Assembly: GCF_014805625.2 (NCBI RefSeq)
Contig: NW_023998523.1
Span: 69,665 to 133,664, forward strand
Source: Glossina fuscipes
Taxonomy: Eukaryota > Arthropoda > Insecta > Diptera > Glossinidae
Direction: 5' to 3'
Length of the DNA stretch: 64,000 bases
The notes under the pieces were generated by a model. The model searched no databases and had not been told where the DNA came from. It saw nothing but the letters and a program-made list of their open reading frames with translations. Every line of letters starts with the position of its first letter. The stretch's first letter is position 1. Positions 25,051-38,500 of this stretch are shown in pieces. The position numbers were made by a program, and so were the translations under genes.

Positions 25051-25712
25051 TCCTTTTACTCTTTTTTCACTTTTTTTTCTTTACATAGATATATTAAGTG
25101 TATCTGTACGTGAGAGATGAGCACGAAAAAAGAAATGTGCATTGTATGGGTCCAATAACAAACAGTCACGCATAACTTTGTGACCTCAGCTCAAAACTGA
25201 AATATAAAAAGGATTTTTTTTCGTTCTTTCTTTGGGAAATGATTGTATTTCTCGTAAGAATGGTTTTAATGGTTTCATAACGTTCAGGATATACTGATAT
25301 ATATATAGCTCTATAAAGTTTGCTTTACATTTGGGGTTTTAAGCAAACTATTGTAGCAAGAAATTTTTGTCGTCTCTTAATACTTAACAATCGTAGCTCA
25401 TAAATTGCACACTTTGTCCGAAAATATCGTTTACATTAATTTTTTCTATCAAAAATACATAAGCATTTTTTACCTTGAGCTTTAGGTCTATTATATGTTT
25501 TATGTATTTTTTTGTTTTTTGTCCGAGAATATGGTTTAGATTTTGATTTTTTTCTCCTTGCTCGATAATATACTGTCATAGGCAAATATGGTGAAAATCC
25601 TGATCCTTTTCTTCTCAAATCCGAACAAAGCTTTTACATTTCCTTGTTTTTCCTTGTCCGATAATGCAACAACAACAGACTTAAAAGATGACTCGACTTT
25701 CTCGTTTGCAAA

Positions 25713-25733
25713 AATATATATATATATATATAT
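25713..25733 (+). repeat. (AT)n microsatellite
   Basis: About ten AT units in the presumed intron downstream of the signal-peptide exon. Confidence 0.9.
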
Positions 25734-28700
25734 TTTGCTATAATCTTCATAAAATATTAATTATATTTTAATTTTTTCGTATGCGGAAATTTGGTTGACA
25801 CATTAAATATTTCTGTTTGTCCTAACAAATTATATTATATTACTTTCTTTTCCTACAATGCATGAAAAATAAACTTTACATACTGAATGTTTTCTTATCC
25901 TGCCCATCTTATAGCACTATCAGTAAGTTTTATAAAAAACACAACATTTTAAGAGCCTTACTGTGTATTCGACATAAAAGGTAATTGTTAGAGAAGTGTT
26001 CGCTTTTGCAAATTCTGGGCCAAAAAAACCGATGTCGAAAAGGATGCTGTATAAAGAGCCAGATTAAGTTTAATCGAATAATATTTCATTAACTTGCATA
26101 TAGACAGACAATATTTGTCCACTGACTGATGAAATTCCTAATCAAGCTAATCAAAGTCAAAGAAAGTAAGATTTTCCAGTCTATGCTCACGTCATTGGTT
26201 CAGAATTTATACCAAGCGCCAACTATGTTAAACTGTGCTCCTAATATTTGCAAAAATAATTCACGAAATAATAAAGTCAAGAGGATGTACGATCTATTCT
26301 GGGTGACATTCGTTGGCTGACTATACCTAAACTGCTGTTCTCCCCATACATTACTCTACGAATCCCACACATCGTTCTGCTACTCGGAGAAGGCATGAGT
26401 GCAAAATAAAAATGTGTTGATCAATATTTGTACTTACCCTACACATGGCTCAGCCAAAATTGCTTCCTGAAAAAAAGCCGCATTCTTTTAAATTTCTATT
26501 TCTTTTATTTCCATCTTCACTATCTTCGCCTATACAAGTTAAATGATTCGTGAAAATAATCATCTACCTACGTGCATCTATCTTGTAGACATTTTTTTCA
26601 AATAGAATGTTTGATATGAGAAGTTATCGCTTTTGCATCTATAAGCTACGGTAATCTTATGAAAAAACTTGCACTCATACATTGACATTAGCCGAATTCA
26701 TTCATAATTATTGCCTGTGTACACAATGTGCACATCTTGACAGAAGCACATGCACACCCACAAATTGAAGTACATCAAATCCGTTAGAATGATTTGTAAA
26801 CGCTAAGATATCAATGGAAAATTTTCTTCACGTGTTCGTATTTTTCTCTCGTTATCGTATAGCAATGAAAAGAATAAGAAAATGTTTCACTCTGCTCTAT
26901 ATAGACTCCTTCTCGTAGTTTAAGAGTTAACGTTTCGGATTGGTTAACTACAAGTGAATGCATGTGTGTGCATTTGCTTATAACCGATGTATGTGTAGAT
27001 AGGCGAAAGCTTTAAACACCCCTTTGACATAACGAAATATTGTAGCTTTTAAGCGCTGCCACATACAATCATCTCCATTTTGTTTCATTCTTCGAATTAT
27101 TGCACGTTTCAGGATTTGAAAATCTCTTATCAGATATACTCGGAACGTTTCCACAAAGCTAAAAATCATTTAATGAGGCACTCGTTTGGCGAAATAACTA
27201 GTAATCTAACATATAGATAAGAGGGATTTAACATGCATAGAAATATGTTTCGAAGCTTTCAAAAGCTTTTATACAATTATGCTCAGAGTGAAAAAGAATC
27301 TGTCAATCTGATCATTGACATTCATTGCTCTGCATATATTTTTGGGTATTACTCTTGTACAACTTGTGGCAAGTTGTTGTTTTGGCAAGCAGTATTTAAC
27401 ATCGCGTATAATATTGGTCTAAATTATACTCTCATTGAGACAATAGCGTAGATGATGGTTTGGGGTGGCCTACAAAAAAGAACCTCGTCTACGCACACGT
27501 GCTTGGAATTTTTTTTTGCTTTCCATTGCCCGCAGATGAAAAGGCTGCAAATTCAGTTCGCCTCCTGTTAGCAAAGAAATAGAGAATTTGTGTTTTTCGT
27601 ATATTCCCCATTGAAGGTATGGCGCAATTCGACTGCTTCTTCCATTTGCTGCTAAATCGAGAAATATACATGAGAGACCTCATTAAATATACATTAAATC
27701 AGTCAATTGCGGGGATAACTACCATCGATAAGAAAAACTACTTTTTTCATATTTATATTATATAGAAGATATTTTCTAATTTCACGTCTCCTGATTGCTT
27801 AGTATTTTCCACGAAACAAAAACTTTACACGTTATGTGGACTCTTTACGTATTTCTCTACTGTTGCCTGTTATAAAAGGCAACCTCCTCTTACAAGCTTG
27901 ATCTAAATCCTTTCCCTTCATTTGTTAACCGGTTTAGTTCAAATGTCAACTGATCAGACTTATGAAACATTTTCCACAATCCGGGAAAACCTAATAAGCA
28001 AGAATGTAGTACCGTTGTGAGTAATGTGAAAATTATTATCATTTATGCACACTGAGTGAATTTAATATGTCTGCTAAGTTGTCTGAGCATGTAATGTTTT
28101 TACGCGTCTTGTTGGATTAGCAGCAAAAGATAGCGCATTAACTCACTGCGATGCAAAGTAGTCTCAGACAAGTTATTAATTTTCTTGAATGCCAGAATTC
28201 TTTTCTTTCTATGACCGTTAGTTTGTTTTTTCGTCTGTCTCTTGACGTCTAGAGTTCGTTTCGCATAACGAACGTGTTCGTAGATTAATTAGGAAAACCA
28301 ATAAAGCCGATGTTCCCCTGCAAGCTATGTTCGCGTAATAAAATTTCTCGCTTGTTATTTTTCATCTATTAATTATGCTATGTTTGAAGTTTCGTTGAGA
28401 CAAACAAGTGGAGAATTCTCACTACAGTAGCCCACGATGGGACACAATCAATTAACATGCCGTGTCTCTACAATTTCATTTCATATTTATCGTACGCTAG
28501 CCATGACGTTTTTTGTCGCTTTGCCCAAAAAAATAGAAAGGTATGGCACGTATCGTTTATTCGTCGAGAAAAAGATATAGTAGCCAAGCAAACGTACGAA
28601 AATAATGCGATTGAAATAGAATTCACGTTTAGGATACGTTTGCATGGCGTATTCTCTATTAATGGATGAAAAGCGTAAGAAAGCTTTTGCTGTACCCTTA

Positions 28701-28807
28701 CAATCGATGTACACGTATCGCGTATCCTTTCGAGCTTTTTAATAAATGAAATCGAAAGGAGCATTTAAGCTTTTCCCGCAAGCTTTTTAACGTTTTCAAA
28801 GCTTACT

Positions 28808-28808
28808 C

Positions 28809-28839
<31 letters not shown>
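28808..28839 (+). repeat. (CT)n microsatellite
   Basis: About 15 CT units with one early interruption. Confidence 0.95.
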
Positions 28840-28842
<3 letters not shown>

Positions 28843-30324
28843 TCCTACCTTCATTGGCTCTCGATTTTCTTTCGCTGGAATCATTAGCCGGAAAATGACT
28901 TGTTGTTATAGGCGATAAATGAACTTTTTGAAAAGTTTCCCATGTGTTTACTTACACAAATCATCATTACGATTTAGTCGATTTGTGTCGGCCGTGCACT
29001 TATAACGTTTAAACGCTCTGCAAAATCTTAAATAACGCCTACAAATATTTTTAACGCTTTAATTCAGTCAAACTTACTTTTGTTTGCACTTCAGTTTCAT
29101 TTTATTAAGAAGAGAAACAAGAATACGCGCGCGCATCTCGCCACCTCATTGGCCATACGCGAAAAACTAAAAATTTAATTATTGCATATTAATATTCTAT
29201 TGAAGAAATTTCATCTAAAAGAGAAACAAAGAAAAAAAAAAGAAAAGAAAAAACAATCCAAACAATATAAGCGATATAAAAAGAATCAACGATTGCTTCT
29301 TTTTCTTAATTAAATCTTTTGCTTTGCGAACGCTTTGCCGTCTTTTCTTTTCAAATACGTTTTTTTCCTTTTTTTTTTCTTTTATTCAATTTCCTTTCGA
29401 TTTTCGCTACTCTGCGCGCTCTATGTTTGAAATTATTTGCAAAATACTTTTTGTAAAAACTACTAAAACAATTCAATCCATGCGCTTTTAAAAACAATTT
29501 CGCCTAAAATATTTCTTAATATATCTCCGTTTAATTTTGCGAGAGAATATGAAAAACTTTATAAACAAGAAACAATAGCAAGCATATTAAAATCTTTATC
29601 TATTCGAAACGGAAATACCGCCAAAATTTTCGTGGGTGTTTATATGTATGCGTAATATATAATCAGCAAACAAGTTCCCCCATACGTAAAACGATGAACT
29701 CTTGCAATATGAGCTCCATTTGTTGAATCATTTTATGTTGCACGCATCTCTCGCGATTTATAATACATTCAACGAAAGCCAAACCAAATACCAAGAACAG
29801 CCCGCATCACCGTACATTTCAGTGAGTTTCTGTTTTCTATGATTTAATAGAAAAAACAAAAAAAAAAAAAAAAACAAAGAAACAAAAACAAAAGAAAATT
29901 TCATTTGAAATATTTACAAAGAACTTTTAGCTTAATTTTCCCAGAAATATTTAAATTTTAAACAAAAATGAAATGTTGATTTTATTTACGTATGTGAACT
30001 TGTAGGCGAAAATTTCAATTATTGCCGTAAGTTATTGCAATCTGTTGTTCTGGATCTTCTTCCTCGTCTCTTCGACAATAAACATCAATTCTGGATGAAA
30101 TCATTATCATAAGTAAATAAATAGAAAATGTACAATGATTGCGATCTCGTATCCGAAATTCAAACATGCGTTCACTTTATTATTACATTTTTGTGATCGT
30201 AACATTTGTTTTTATAAACCTTGATAGTTAAATTTAATCGGCAGCATCAGCAGCACAGCAGCAATCTGGGAATATCGATAAATTCTCATTTGATCTTCCA
30301 TTAAATCAAAAAAGTCTTAAATGG

Positions 30325-30349
30325 ACCAAGCACTTCCTAAGTGCTTGGT
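30325..30349 (+). other. Perfect 11-bp hairpin, loop of 3
   Basis: ACCAAGCACTT and AAGTGCTTGGT are exact reverse complements around CCT. No T run that would act as a terminator follows, and the stem is too short for a microRNA precursor. Confidence 0.9.
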
Positions 30350-30884
30350 TTTAAAAATAAGTAGAATTTTTGTTCCCTTCAAAGAAAAATATTTATAGAG
30401 TTCTTCAATGAGGATGACTTTCGCTCAATTGTGTTACCAATAAAGAGATTGATTTGTGGGCCTCACGGTATCTTCTTGATACTGCATATCGTAGATATTT
30501 AAGTTTTAAAATGTGTTCTCAAGCTTACTTTAGTCTCAAATTTTGGCGTCCATTGTCAACGTTTCCTTTACCCTCGCTCTTTTTCTCTCTCTTTGTTCTC
30601 ACCGCTTTTCTGTATTCTTTGCTTTCATTGTTTCTGAAAAATTGCAATATCTATTGGCTCGTAAGCTTTCTTTATTCACCAATTGAGACATTTATAGCGA
30701 CCGTAAGTTGACGTGGCAGCCGGTAAGGCTATCGTGATCATTAAAAAAAATCCACTTTTTTTGGATGCTATTCAAGCGTTCGAGGGAAGTTTAAAGCGTA
30801 AGGGATCTATCTAATCTACGAGGAAAAATAAATAAAATTAAAATATATGTATGTATAACGAAGCTTCTATGAAAATATCTTATA

Positions 30885-31125
30885 TAATCAAGCTCCTATC
30901 TCTCACTCTCAGTCACTTTTAGAAAAATTTTCGCCAACAGTCTAAACTTGGCTGTCTGCCTGTTTGTCTTGCAATATTATGTTCAATCTAGGGATCGTCA
31001 TTTCTTCGAATTTTGTGCATCGACGTGTTTTGGTTCGGATCGGAACACTTCTCAACCGCTTTCTGCATAATGTCTTAGTTTGAAAAGTTGCTGTATGAAT
31101 AACAATAGTGTGTGGTGTAAGGTAT
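30885..31125 (+). repeat. R2 repeat, right portion
   Basis: Carries 'gctgtctgcctgtttgtctt' then 'tatgttcaatctagggatcg' and ends 'gtgtggtgtaaggtattt', matching the interior and right end of R2. Confidence 0.5.
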
Positions 31126-32704
31126 TTAATAGTGAATTGCGGGTCGCCGTAGCGTTTCCACTTGTTAACAATATAATTCTTCCCTCAAAATTTATCATTA
31201 TTTTTTTCTTCCTTTTGAGGGAATTGAAGCAAAAACAGAACATAGCAAATCGGTGAACAAATGGTCGCTGTGTGAACAGATAAATGGGCAGATGAACTCT
31301 ATGAACCGATTTAAAGACCATCTTACGAATTTTTGCCAATGAGCCAAGGGATGTACGAATGTTTAAAGGTCTAGGCCGATAGGGGGACTTCTCGCGTGAC
31401 TGTACATAAATTTATGTTAATAAATAATTGCGTACATAAAATGATTGCGACTATTTGAAGTTTGCGCATGCGTAAAACTAACAAAATCTTTAATCTCTCT
31501 AAAAAAAGAAAGATAACTAATTGAACTCCGAAGTTTACGCTAAATCATAATGACATAGATGACATAGATGAGAGAAAATACTCAGAATTTCAAATAGTGA
31601 TCAGTGTATTAGTATGTACTGTAGTTTACAGGTTATACGATGTCAATATTTGATGACGATAATTCATCTATGTACATCCATTATTAAAGAAAGGATGTCT
31701 GATTTTTTTCTTATGTACTTGACAACGCCAAGGGACCATACGTTTCCAACAAATGTATTTTACGCATTTCCGATGGTTCTAGAATTCTACATGGACTGAA
31801 TCCCAGTCTGTTATCGGTTATTGAGAAAAACAAAGATAAAAACCGCAACTGAGCACATGTTCAAAATTCAAAAATATCGCGAGGTGAAGCTGCAATGGGT
31901 TTGTCCTTCCCGAGCGTAAGATTGAAACTTTGTCCATTCGTCTGTCTACTATTGGAGAACTTACGCCCGTAAAAACTTGGATAAAAAGTAATGAGTTAAC
32001 ATACACACACTTAACTACTAGCCACAGGTTTCCACAACAGACAAGGAACTGCATATTATTGCCTACAGGAGGTACTGATCTAAACTAGTTTGGCTTATGC
32101 TATGATGAAGAACTTTAACTAACATCTCTCGTAGTTCGCTTTAACCTGCACCACTATTAAGTCTCATAAAGTTATTATTATCATTATTATAATTAATTTA
32201 GCCAGAGAAATAAATTCAAAAACAAAAATCTTCGCATCTAAAGCTAACGGCTTCATTGCGAACTCTACTGCACTTGAGAATTGAAGTCTCGTAAAATCCC
32301 ATCAGAGTATCGTATATAATGTTTGTCTCCCTTTGAACATGTAATGCACATAAAATTTTCCCAGAAAATCCATTAGCATTTTATGCCATGACGTGTTAGA
32401 GTTAATATATAATTCAACAAAACAAAACAAAAGTTTATCAGCCTGTCATAGTCAATAAAGTGAGCATTTTTTGTGGCGATGAAAGTGCAGTAATTTCTGA
32501 AACAGGTAAAGCTAACTACTGCGATATATCATTCGTAAAAATTGCAATTATTTGCAGAACAAACAATAAAGAGAAGGTATCTTTGATGCTTTTCCTTGAT
32601 AGTTTTCTCAGAAATGTTAATCAATTATGCCATCTCTTCGAAACACTTAATAAATGAAAAATCATAAATTTTAATATAAATATAAGCAAAATATAGTGTA
32701 ATGT

Positions 32705-33010
32705 AAGAAAAGTAAGAAAACTATAAGCGGCTGCGGCCGCCACAAAACTCAAAACACTCGCTACATTCGAAATACAGATGCTACAGGTGGAAATTTTTGT
32801 GATCAGTATCCATCGAAGTGTATATATAATGAGTAGCGAAAGCAGTTTTATTTCCTTTTGAGGAGAAAAATGGTATTAAGTTAGATTCTAATGTGCTTTG
32901 ATGACATTTAGTTCATTTTCAATATCAGGCAGCGTGCAAGAATGTCAAAAGTGTTGGGCCGATCTTCTCACTTTAGATTGTAGAGAGTATGCTTATGACA
33001 AACACATCCA
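32705..33010 (+). repeat. R1-like head in low-copy sequence
   Basis: 'actataagcggctgcggccg' at 32719 resembles R1 heads ('agtcggttgcaaccg'), and 'gccgatcttctcac' and 'ttccgtctgatcg' follow at R1-like spacing. Weak match. Confidence 0.3.
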
Positions 33011-33396
33011 CACGGGCGGATTCCGTCTGATCGTTACAAACATATTGACAAATTAAATATATATGGTAACAATCTCCGGTTTTATATATAAATTATATAA
33101 AATTAAGTTTTTCAGAAAAATATTTTATAATTATTCTGCTCGAACAAAAGCTGAACATGTGTCGAATTACCAGAATTACAGTTACAAAGAATTTTTACAT
33201 TTCTTGGAAATTAAAAATCGATTCTTTAGCAAAAACCATCCGAAGGTTGCCAAGAGCTTATATGCTTTTGAAATAAAATCTAAAGGGGCTTTTCAAGTTT
33301 CTTCTGGACATAGGGACAATTCCGGTTAACTTTTTTCTTAATATGATGAACATCTCTGAGAATGTCCTCTAGAAGTATAATAAATTGATGGTTAAA

Positions 33397-33446
33397 AGGG
33401 TGACGGAGAGGAGCTAGGGTGTGGCCGCAATCTGGTAGGTGTACGG
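33397..33446 (+). repeat. R4 repeat, right half
   Basis: 'gggtgacggagaggagctag' followed by 'ggtgtggccgcaatctggta' matches the right part of the copies at 35336 and 62149. Confidence 0.4.
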
Positions 33447-35335
33447 CCAATCGACAAATATTATCACCGAACACTTATTATAACTACGACTACATAATTA
33501 AGGTATAGACTATCACATTGATAATTCAACCAGCATATGCCGATTGGATAATCGCTCTTCTTGACAACTTGGCTATGCCGTGGCCTTATCTTATTGGTAT
33601 CTAGAATTTATAAAACCAACTTATGCTTCATATTTCTCCATAAACCATGTATATATGTATATATTGGTAAACGTCAAAATTAATCATATTATAGTACGTT
33701 TTTATAAATCTGGTGAAAAAGAGAAAAAAAAAAGTAATCAAAAGACTCCTTTAGTACCAGAAATCCTATGTAGTTATGATAATAAATTTCTTTTTTTATT
33801 TTATGAAAGCTCCACATATAGCTACTCATACCAATACATAAATAAGTACATAAATGAAGTATATCAGTAGCAATACTTAGGTTAAATGCCTTTTCTCAAA
33901 CACTCACTTTATTATGCAAACCTTTTTTGTATGTATGTTCAAAAAAAAAAAATAAATTGCTTTCTTTTGTCCGCCCTTATTATAACGTATAATACGAGTC
34001 AACGTTATTAGCCAACGCCTAATAAATACACCTTAAAATATGGCATTGTACGAAATTATTTATTAACTTGAGTAAAAAGTCAGATTTTTTTGATAAAAAA
34101 AAAAGAAAATATTTTTCATAATTAATCCTAACGTTCGTCTCTCCATATGGTATTATTTTAAATACTTACAAAAACATTAATCTTCATTATAATGAAAGAT
34201 TGACTGAACAAACAATGAATTGTTGAAAATCATTTTATTATACTCTTGGCGATGTTCCCTGCCTCTCTCTCTCTCTCGTTCTCTAAGTATCAGCAAAAAA
34301 TATTATTAAATGCTAATATGCTAATATGATTTCACAATTAAATCTCCTTATATCCCGGGAATATAACTATGGGAAGAGTTTAGAGAAGAGGGCAGATATT
34401 AAATACAAATCCACAAGTGTTCAGTCGATGTATATCGGTTTTATCATTTCATTCGCAACAATCAAAGACACAAAAGAAAATCTTGTTTTTACAATGTCCT
34501 TACAAGTGTTTAACAGATAGTGTAGTGTATGAGCCAAGGATCTAACTTCTAAAAACATACTACCCATCTTCATATGTAGAATGGGGTAAGCTTGTCATCT
34601 AACAGCATCTCTATGTCCCTTAAATCTGCTTTTTGTCAACGGAGTCCTTCAGTTTTTGAAAGACAAAATGTTTGCTCGTATGCCTTTTCTGAAACGATAC
34701 AAAAAAATAATGGCTGCTTAAGTTAATACGTGTACTATTGCTCGCCTCCAACAACACGACTTAGAAACGAACTTTCAATGCCTCCGCATTACGTCTACTT
34801 AATTGCAAAGTCCTTTATGAAACGTGAGCGAATGTTATATAATCGATTGAAACATTTCAAAGTGTTTCCGTAATGTTTTCTCCAAAACTTAGATCAGTTT
34901 CCACAAGGCATTCAAAATTACAAGCTTTTACTTAATGAAGAAAATAATTAATAAGTTTAATTATTTATTAATTTGTTAGGTTATGATGTTTACTATAACT
35001 CCAATAGATATTTGTTCCTAAATTTGGATCAACAACGACCATTAATTGCAAGTTATGTCAGGCGCTTTCTTACGACACATTGTGTTTAGTAGCAGACACT
35101 TCAAAATACTTAAGCAAATCGCCAGTATTTTTTTTCAGTCTTTCTGACAGCAAACTTTCTAAAAATAGACGGCAAGCGAGAAAAGACAAGTACACAAATA
35201 GGCAAGAACACCTTTGTGGATCAATTTCTTTACAGTTACTTGTCATTTGAAATTACTTTCTATAGCCATCTTTGACTATAAAATAACAAAAAAGCTTTTC
35301 ATTCCTTGGAACCGTTGCATAGGATACATGGGCTG

Positions 35336-35428
35336 CCTATTCGTGTAACACACTGACGATCGGAAAGATGAAGGTAAAGAGAAAGAAATAGTAGTGTGTT
35401 GGCCGCAACGTAGTGTGTAGTATATGCC
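35336..35428 (+). repeat. R4 dispersed repeat copy
   Basis: 'cctattcgtgtaacacactg' then 'acgatcggaaag', a purine-rich stretch, and 'gtgttggccgcaacgtagtg'. The same order of blocks occurs at 62149. Confidence 0.5.
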
Positions 35429-36863
35429 TAATCCCACTAGAGGGATTTAAGAATTGTCTCACAAAATGGTTTTAATTTATTTATTGCATTGACGCATATT
35501 TTAAAAGAAAATCGACGAGAATGATAATCAAAATTCAGTTCTAAGGTGAACTGGAAGAGATTCGACAAAATATTTGCTTCGAATATATGACAAATGCTGT
35601 TAAGTGTTTTCTTCAAAGATTATTGCGACTCTGCTAATGAGCATACACGGATATGTAATAAAAGCTCTGCAAGGATAATCAAAATTCCACTCATGGCAAA
35701 GAGAAATCCGTTCCACGTATTTTTTTTTTTTTGTTTCTTTTTGTGTTTACTTGTTTAAGATAATCGTTGTGGTATGAGTGCCATTATTAAAACTTTTCTT
35801 AAATCCTTCCATTCATATATATATATATAAACAGAGGGGAATATTTATATTATTTACTTCGCGCAATCACTGTCCTGTGTATGAAATCTTTCAATCTCTT
35901 GTGAATGAGTGCATGAATGAAAGAATGAGTGGTTGGTGACTTACAATTATTTCAAAGCAAATAAACGTATTCACAAATAAGTCTTAAAGTTATTGTTAGA
36001 TGGTAAATTTGATATTAAAAAAAAAAACAACTATAATAACAAAAACGAAACGAAAAAATATACCACCTACTAGACCACACTAAGTTACTTTCTGGTACTC
36101 TGGTACAGACATATAGCGTTAATGCGGTTATGTCCTCCTCACTGTGTAATCTGTGCTTTCTGCTTAGAATAGTTTTTGCGCAGATACAATATGCACATAC
36201 ATTTATATGTATGTATGTGTACATACATTTATATGGATATATATGTATATATACATATATATTTACGTGTATACTTGTATTTATTTATGAGATTTATTTC
36301 ATCCCTCTTTCTGCTTCCGTTGCCTTTTCAAAACCAATCGACAATTCTGATAATATATCATATCATACACGAATCCAATATATAACATTTGGTTTTGTGC
36401 TAGTGACTCTCTGAATAAGCAGGAAATCTAACATTGTCTATACATACTTGTGTGCGAGTATGATAATGCCTTCCTAACATACAATTTATGTTTCAATGCA
36501 TGTTCAAGATGTGTGTGCATGTGGATGAAGAAGCAAAAAAAAAAAAAATATATAACGAAAATAACGAAAAAATGGACCTATTGTGTTTTTAGAAATGAAC
36601 GCAAAAAAAAGAAACATAAATAAATAAATAAAATTTCATATTTTATATGAACATCTTCCTGAAAAGTTTTATTCAATACATAATATAATAAATAGTAAAG
36701 CACAGGAGAACTAATAAATAAATACATTTCATTCTAACAAAATAATTTTTTTTTTTTTGTATATATATATAGTAAATACATAAGAAGTTTGACATCAGTA
36801 GGTGATACGCTCTATCATAGTAGATAACATTTGGCTTTAGGTTACAAAAGAGGATTCAAATAA

Positions 36864-36963
36864 NNNNNNNNNNNNNNNNNNNNNNNNNNNNNNNNNNNNN
36901 NNNNNNNNNNNNNNNNNNNNNNNNNNNNNNNNNNNNNNNNNNNNNNNNNNNNNNNNNNNNNNN
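36864..36963. other. Assembly gap of exactly 100 N
   Basis: One hundred N bases. A round length is the usual placeholder for a gap of unknown size, so distances across it are not reliable and sequence may be missing. Confidence 0.99.
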
Positions 36964-37089
36964 GTCTTTCATAAAGTTTATACGGCTGTCTCTATACGAC
37001 TGTCTCTGGCAAGACTTTCTTAACATTTGGCTTATTAGCCCCGCCGCAGAGGAGATATCTAAGCAGAAACACATATCGGTTATTTGTTT

Positions 37090-37165
37090 TCTATACCTGC
37101 AACACATTCACGGTCAGAAAGAAGCGAAGAAAGAGAAAAAGATAGCGATCACCCGCAGACTAGCG
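37090..37165 (+). repeat. R4 repeat, left half
   Basis: 'ctatacctgcaacacattca' then 'cggtcagaaagaagcgaaga' matches the left half of R4 copies. The 103-codon opening across it is incidental. Confidence 0.4.
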
Positions 37166-38383
37166 GATGCGGATACATTTGCATTGGAAATAGAAAAAAT
37201 CTTCAATTTATAATTGAAAGCAAAGGCATTCGGCATCCTCAGGCGGATCATAGCAATCATTCAAAATTACTCCATTCTCTGCGTCTCCCAAACTATAAAT
37301 ACTGTTCCCAATTACTGTTGCACGATTTTCCCACCAGTACCGCGAAGGAGTCTAATTTTCCTTTTTACTTACAAGTTCGCCATTTGCACGACTGACTCTA
37401 GAAATTTTTGCAGATGAATTAAATTAACATTGATACGCAAGAATCACTTCAAACGTACTTCGATTTAAAATTGAGGAGATTGCTGTGACTGTCTTCACAG
37501 TCGATGTAAGCGACTGTTGTTAAAATCGTCAGCTAATCTGCAAATTCCGATCATTCGATCCACAATGTAAAATTTTATACTGAAAACTCTTTTTGTTTTC
37601 ATTCGATTACTTTATATTTTCTACTTTCGTTTGTTTGTATGTGAAATTTCTTCCTCTTCTTTAAAATATGTTCCTTTTGTTCATTTCATTTTGTAAGAAA
37701 ACATTCCTTCTTCTATGCCGTAAATTTGAGGATTTTTCCACTTATGCGAGATAATGTTAATAAAATTTTAATCCTTATCAACAGTTTTAGGCTAAATCTG
37801 CGTAGAATCGTAAACATGTTTGTTTATATATATTATTTTGATATACATTGTTTTGTTTGTTGTTTTTTAAAAGCATTTAATTTTTCTACCCGATGAGATT
37901 TGTACTAAGTAAACGTGCAGCTGGCTACGCTTTGACTTGCACAATAGAGTATTATTTATTTATATTTTAATCGCTGTTCCCGTACCTAAAACTTTATTAA
38001 GTTAAAGTTTTTCCAAAAATTTTGACATCCATTAAGCGAGTTTAGAACGCTTTCAAGATGAAAGCAAACGTATTTATTGGTTGGATGTTAATGTTGCCGG
38101 TGACGTAACAATTATATAACTTTCCCATTAATAGGCATTTGTCCACTTTCGAAAAAAAAAAGTTATTTATCGACGCTTTAAAAAAAGGAACAAAATTTGA
38201 TGTCAAAATGTTTAAGATAGTGATGTTCCTTAAAGCTGCCTCAGAAACTTAAATTTCATTAAAATCTTTTAAAAATAATTCATTTATGCTATGAATGCAA
38301 CATAGCCATGATAATGAAATTGGAGTTTTCTGATGGTTTCCAAACTACTTAAATAAAAATCATCAAAAATATTTTTTTTTTTT

Positions 38384-38500
38384 TATACCCTACACCACAT
38401 GTGGTACACGCATGTAACACGACGCAACCGCAGGAAAGTCTCCGCAAAATCGATTATGGTGCCAAAGTCAAGCTCTCTATTTTGATGGATCAGTTGGGTT
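38384..38500 (+). repeat. R2 left end
   Basis: 'tataccctacaccacatg' then 'tggtacac' is the best-preserved left end of the family in this window. Its inverted partner lies at 42600-42623. The interior that follows does not obviously match the shorter copies. Confidence 0.55.

Larger units (their letters stand above)
25051..30880. other. Presumed intron downstream of the signal-peptide exon
   Basis: T-rich and A-rich sequence with the CT microsatellite at 28808 and the hairpin at 30325. I found no open block with a phase-1 acceptor that looks like an immunoglobulin or other extracellular domain. Confidence 0.45.
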
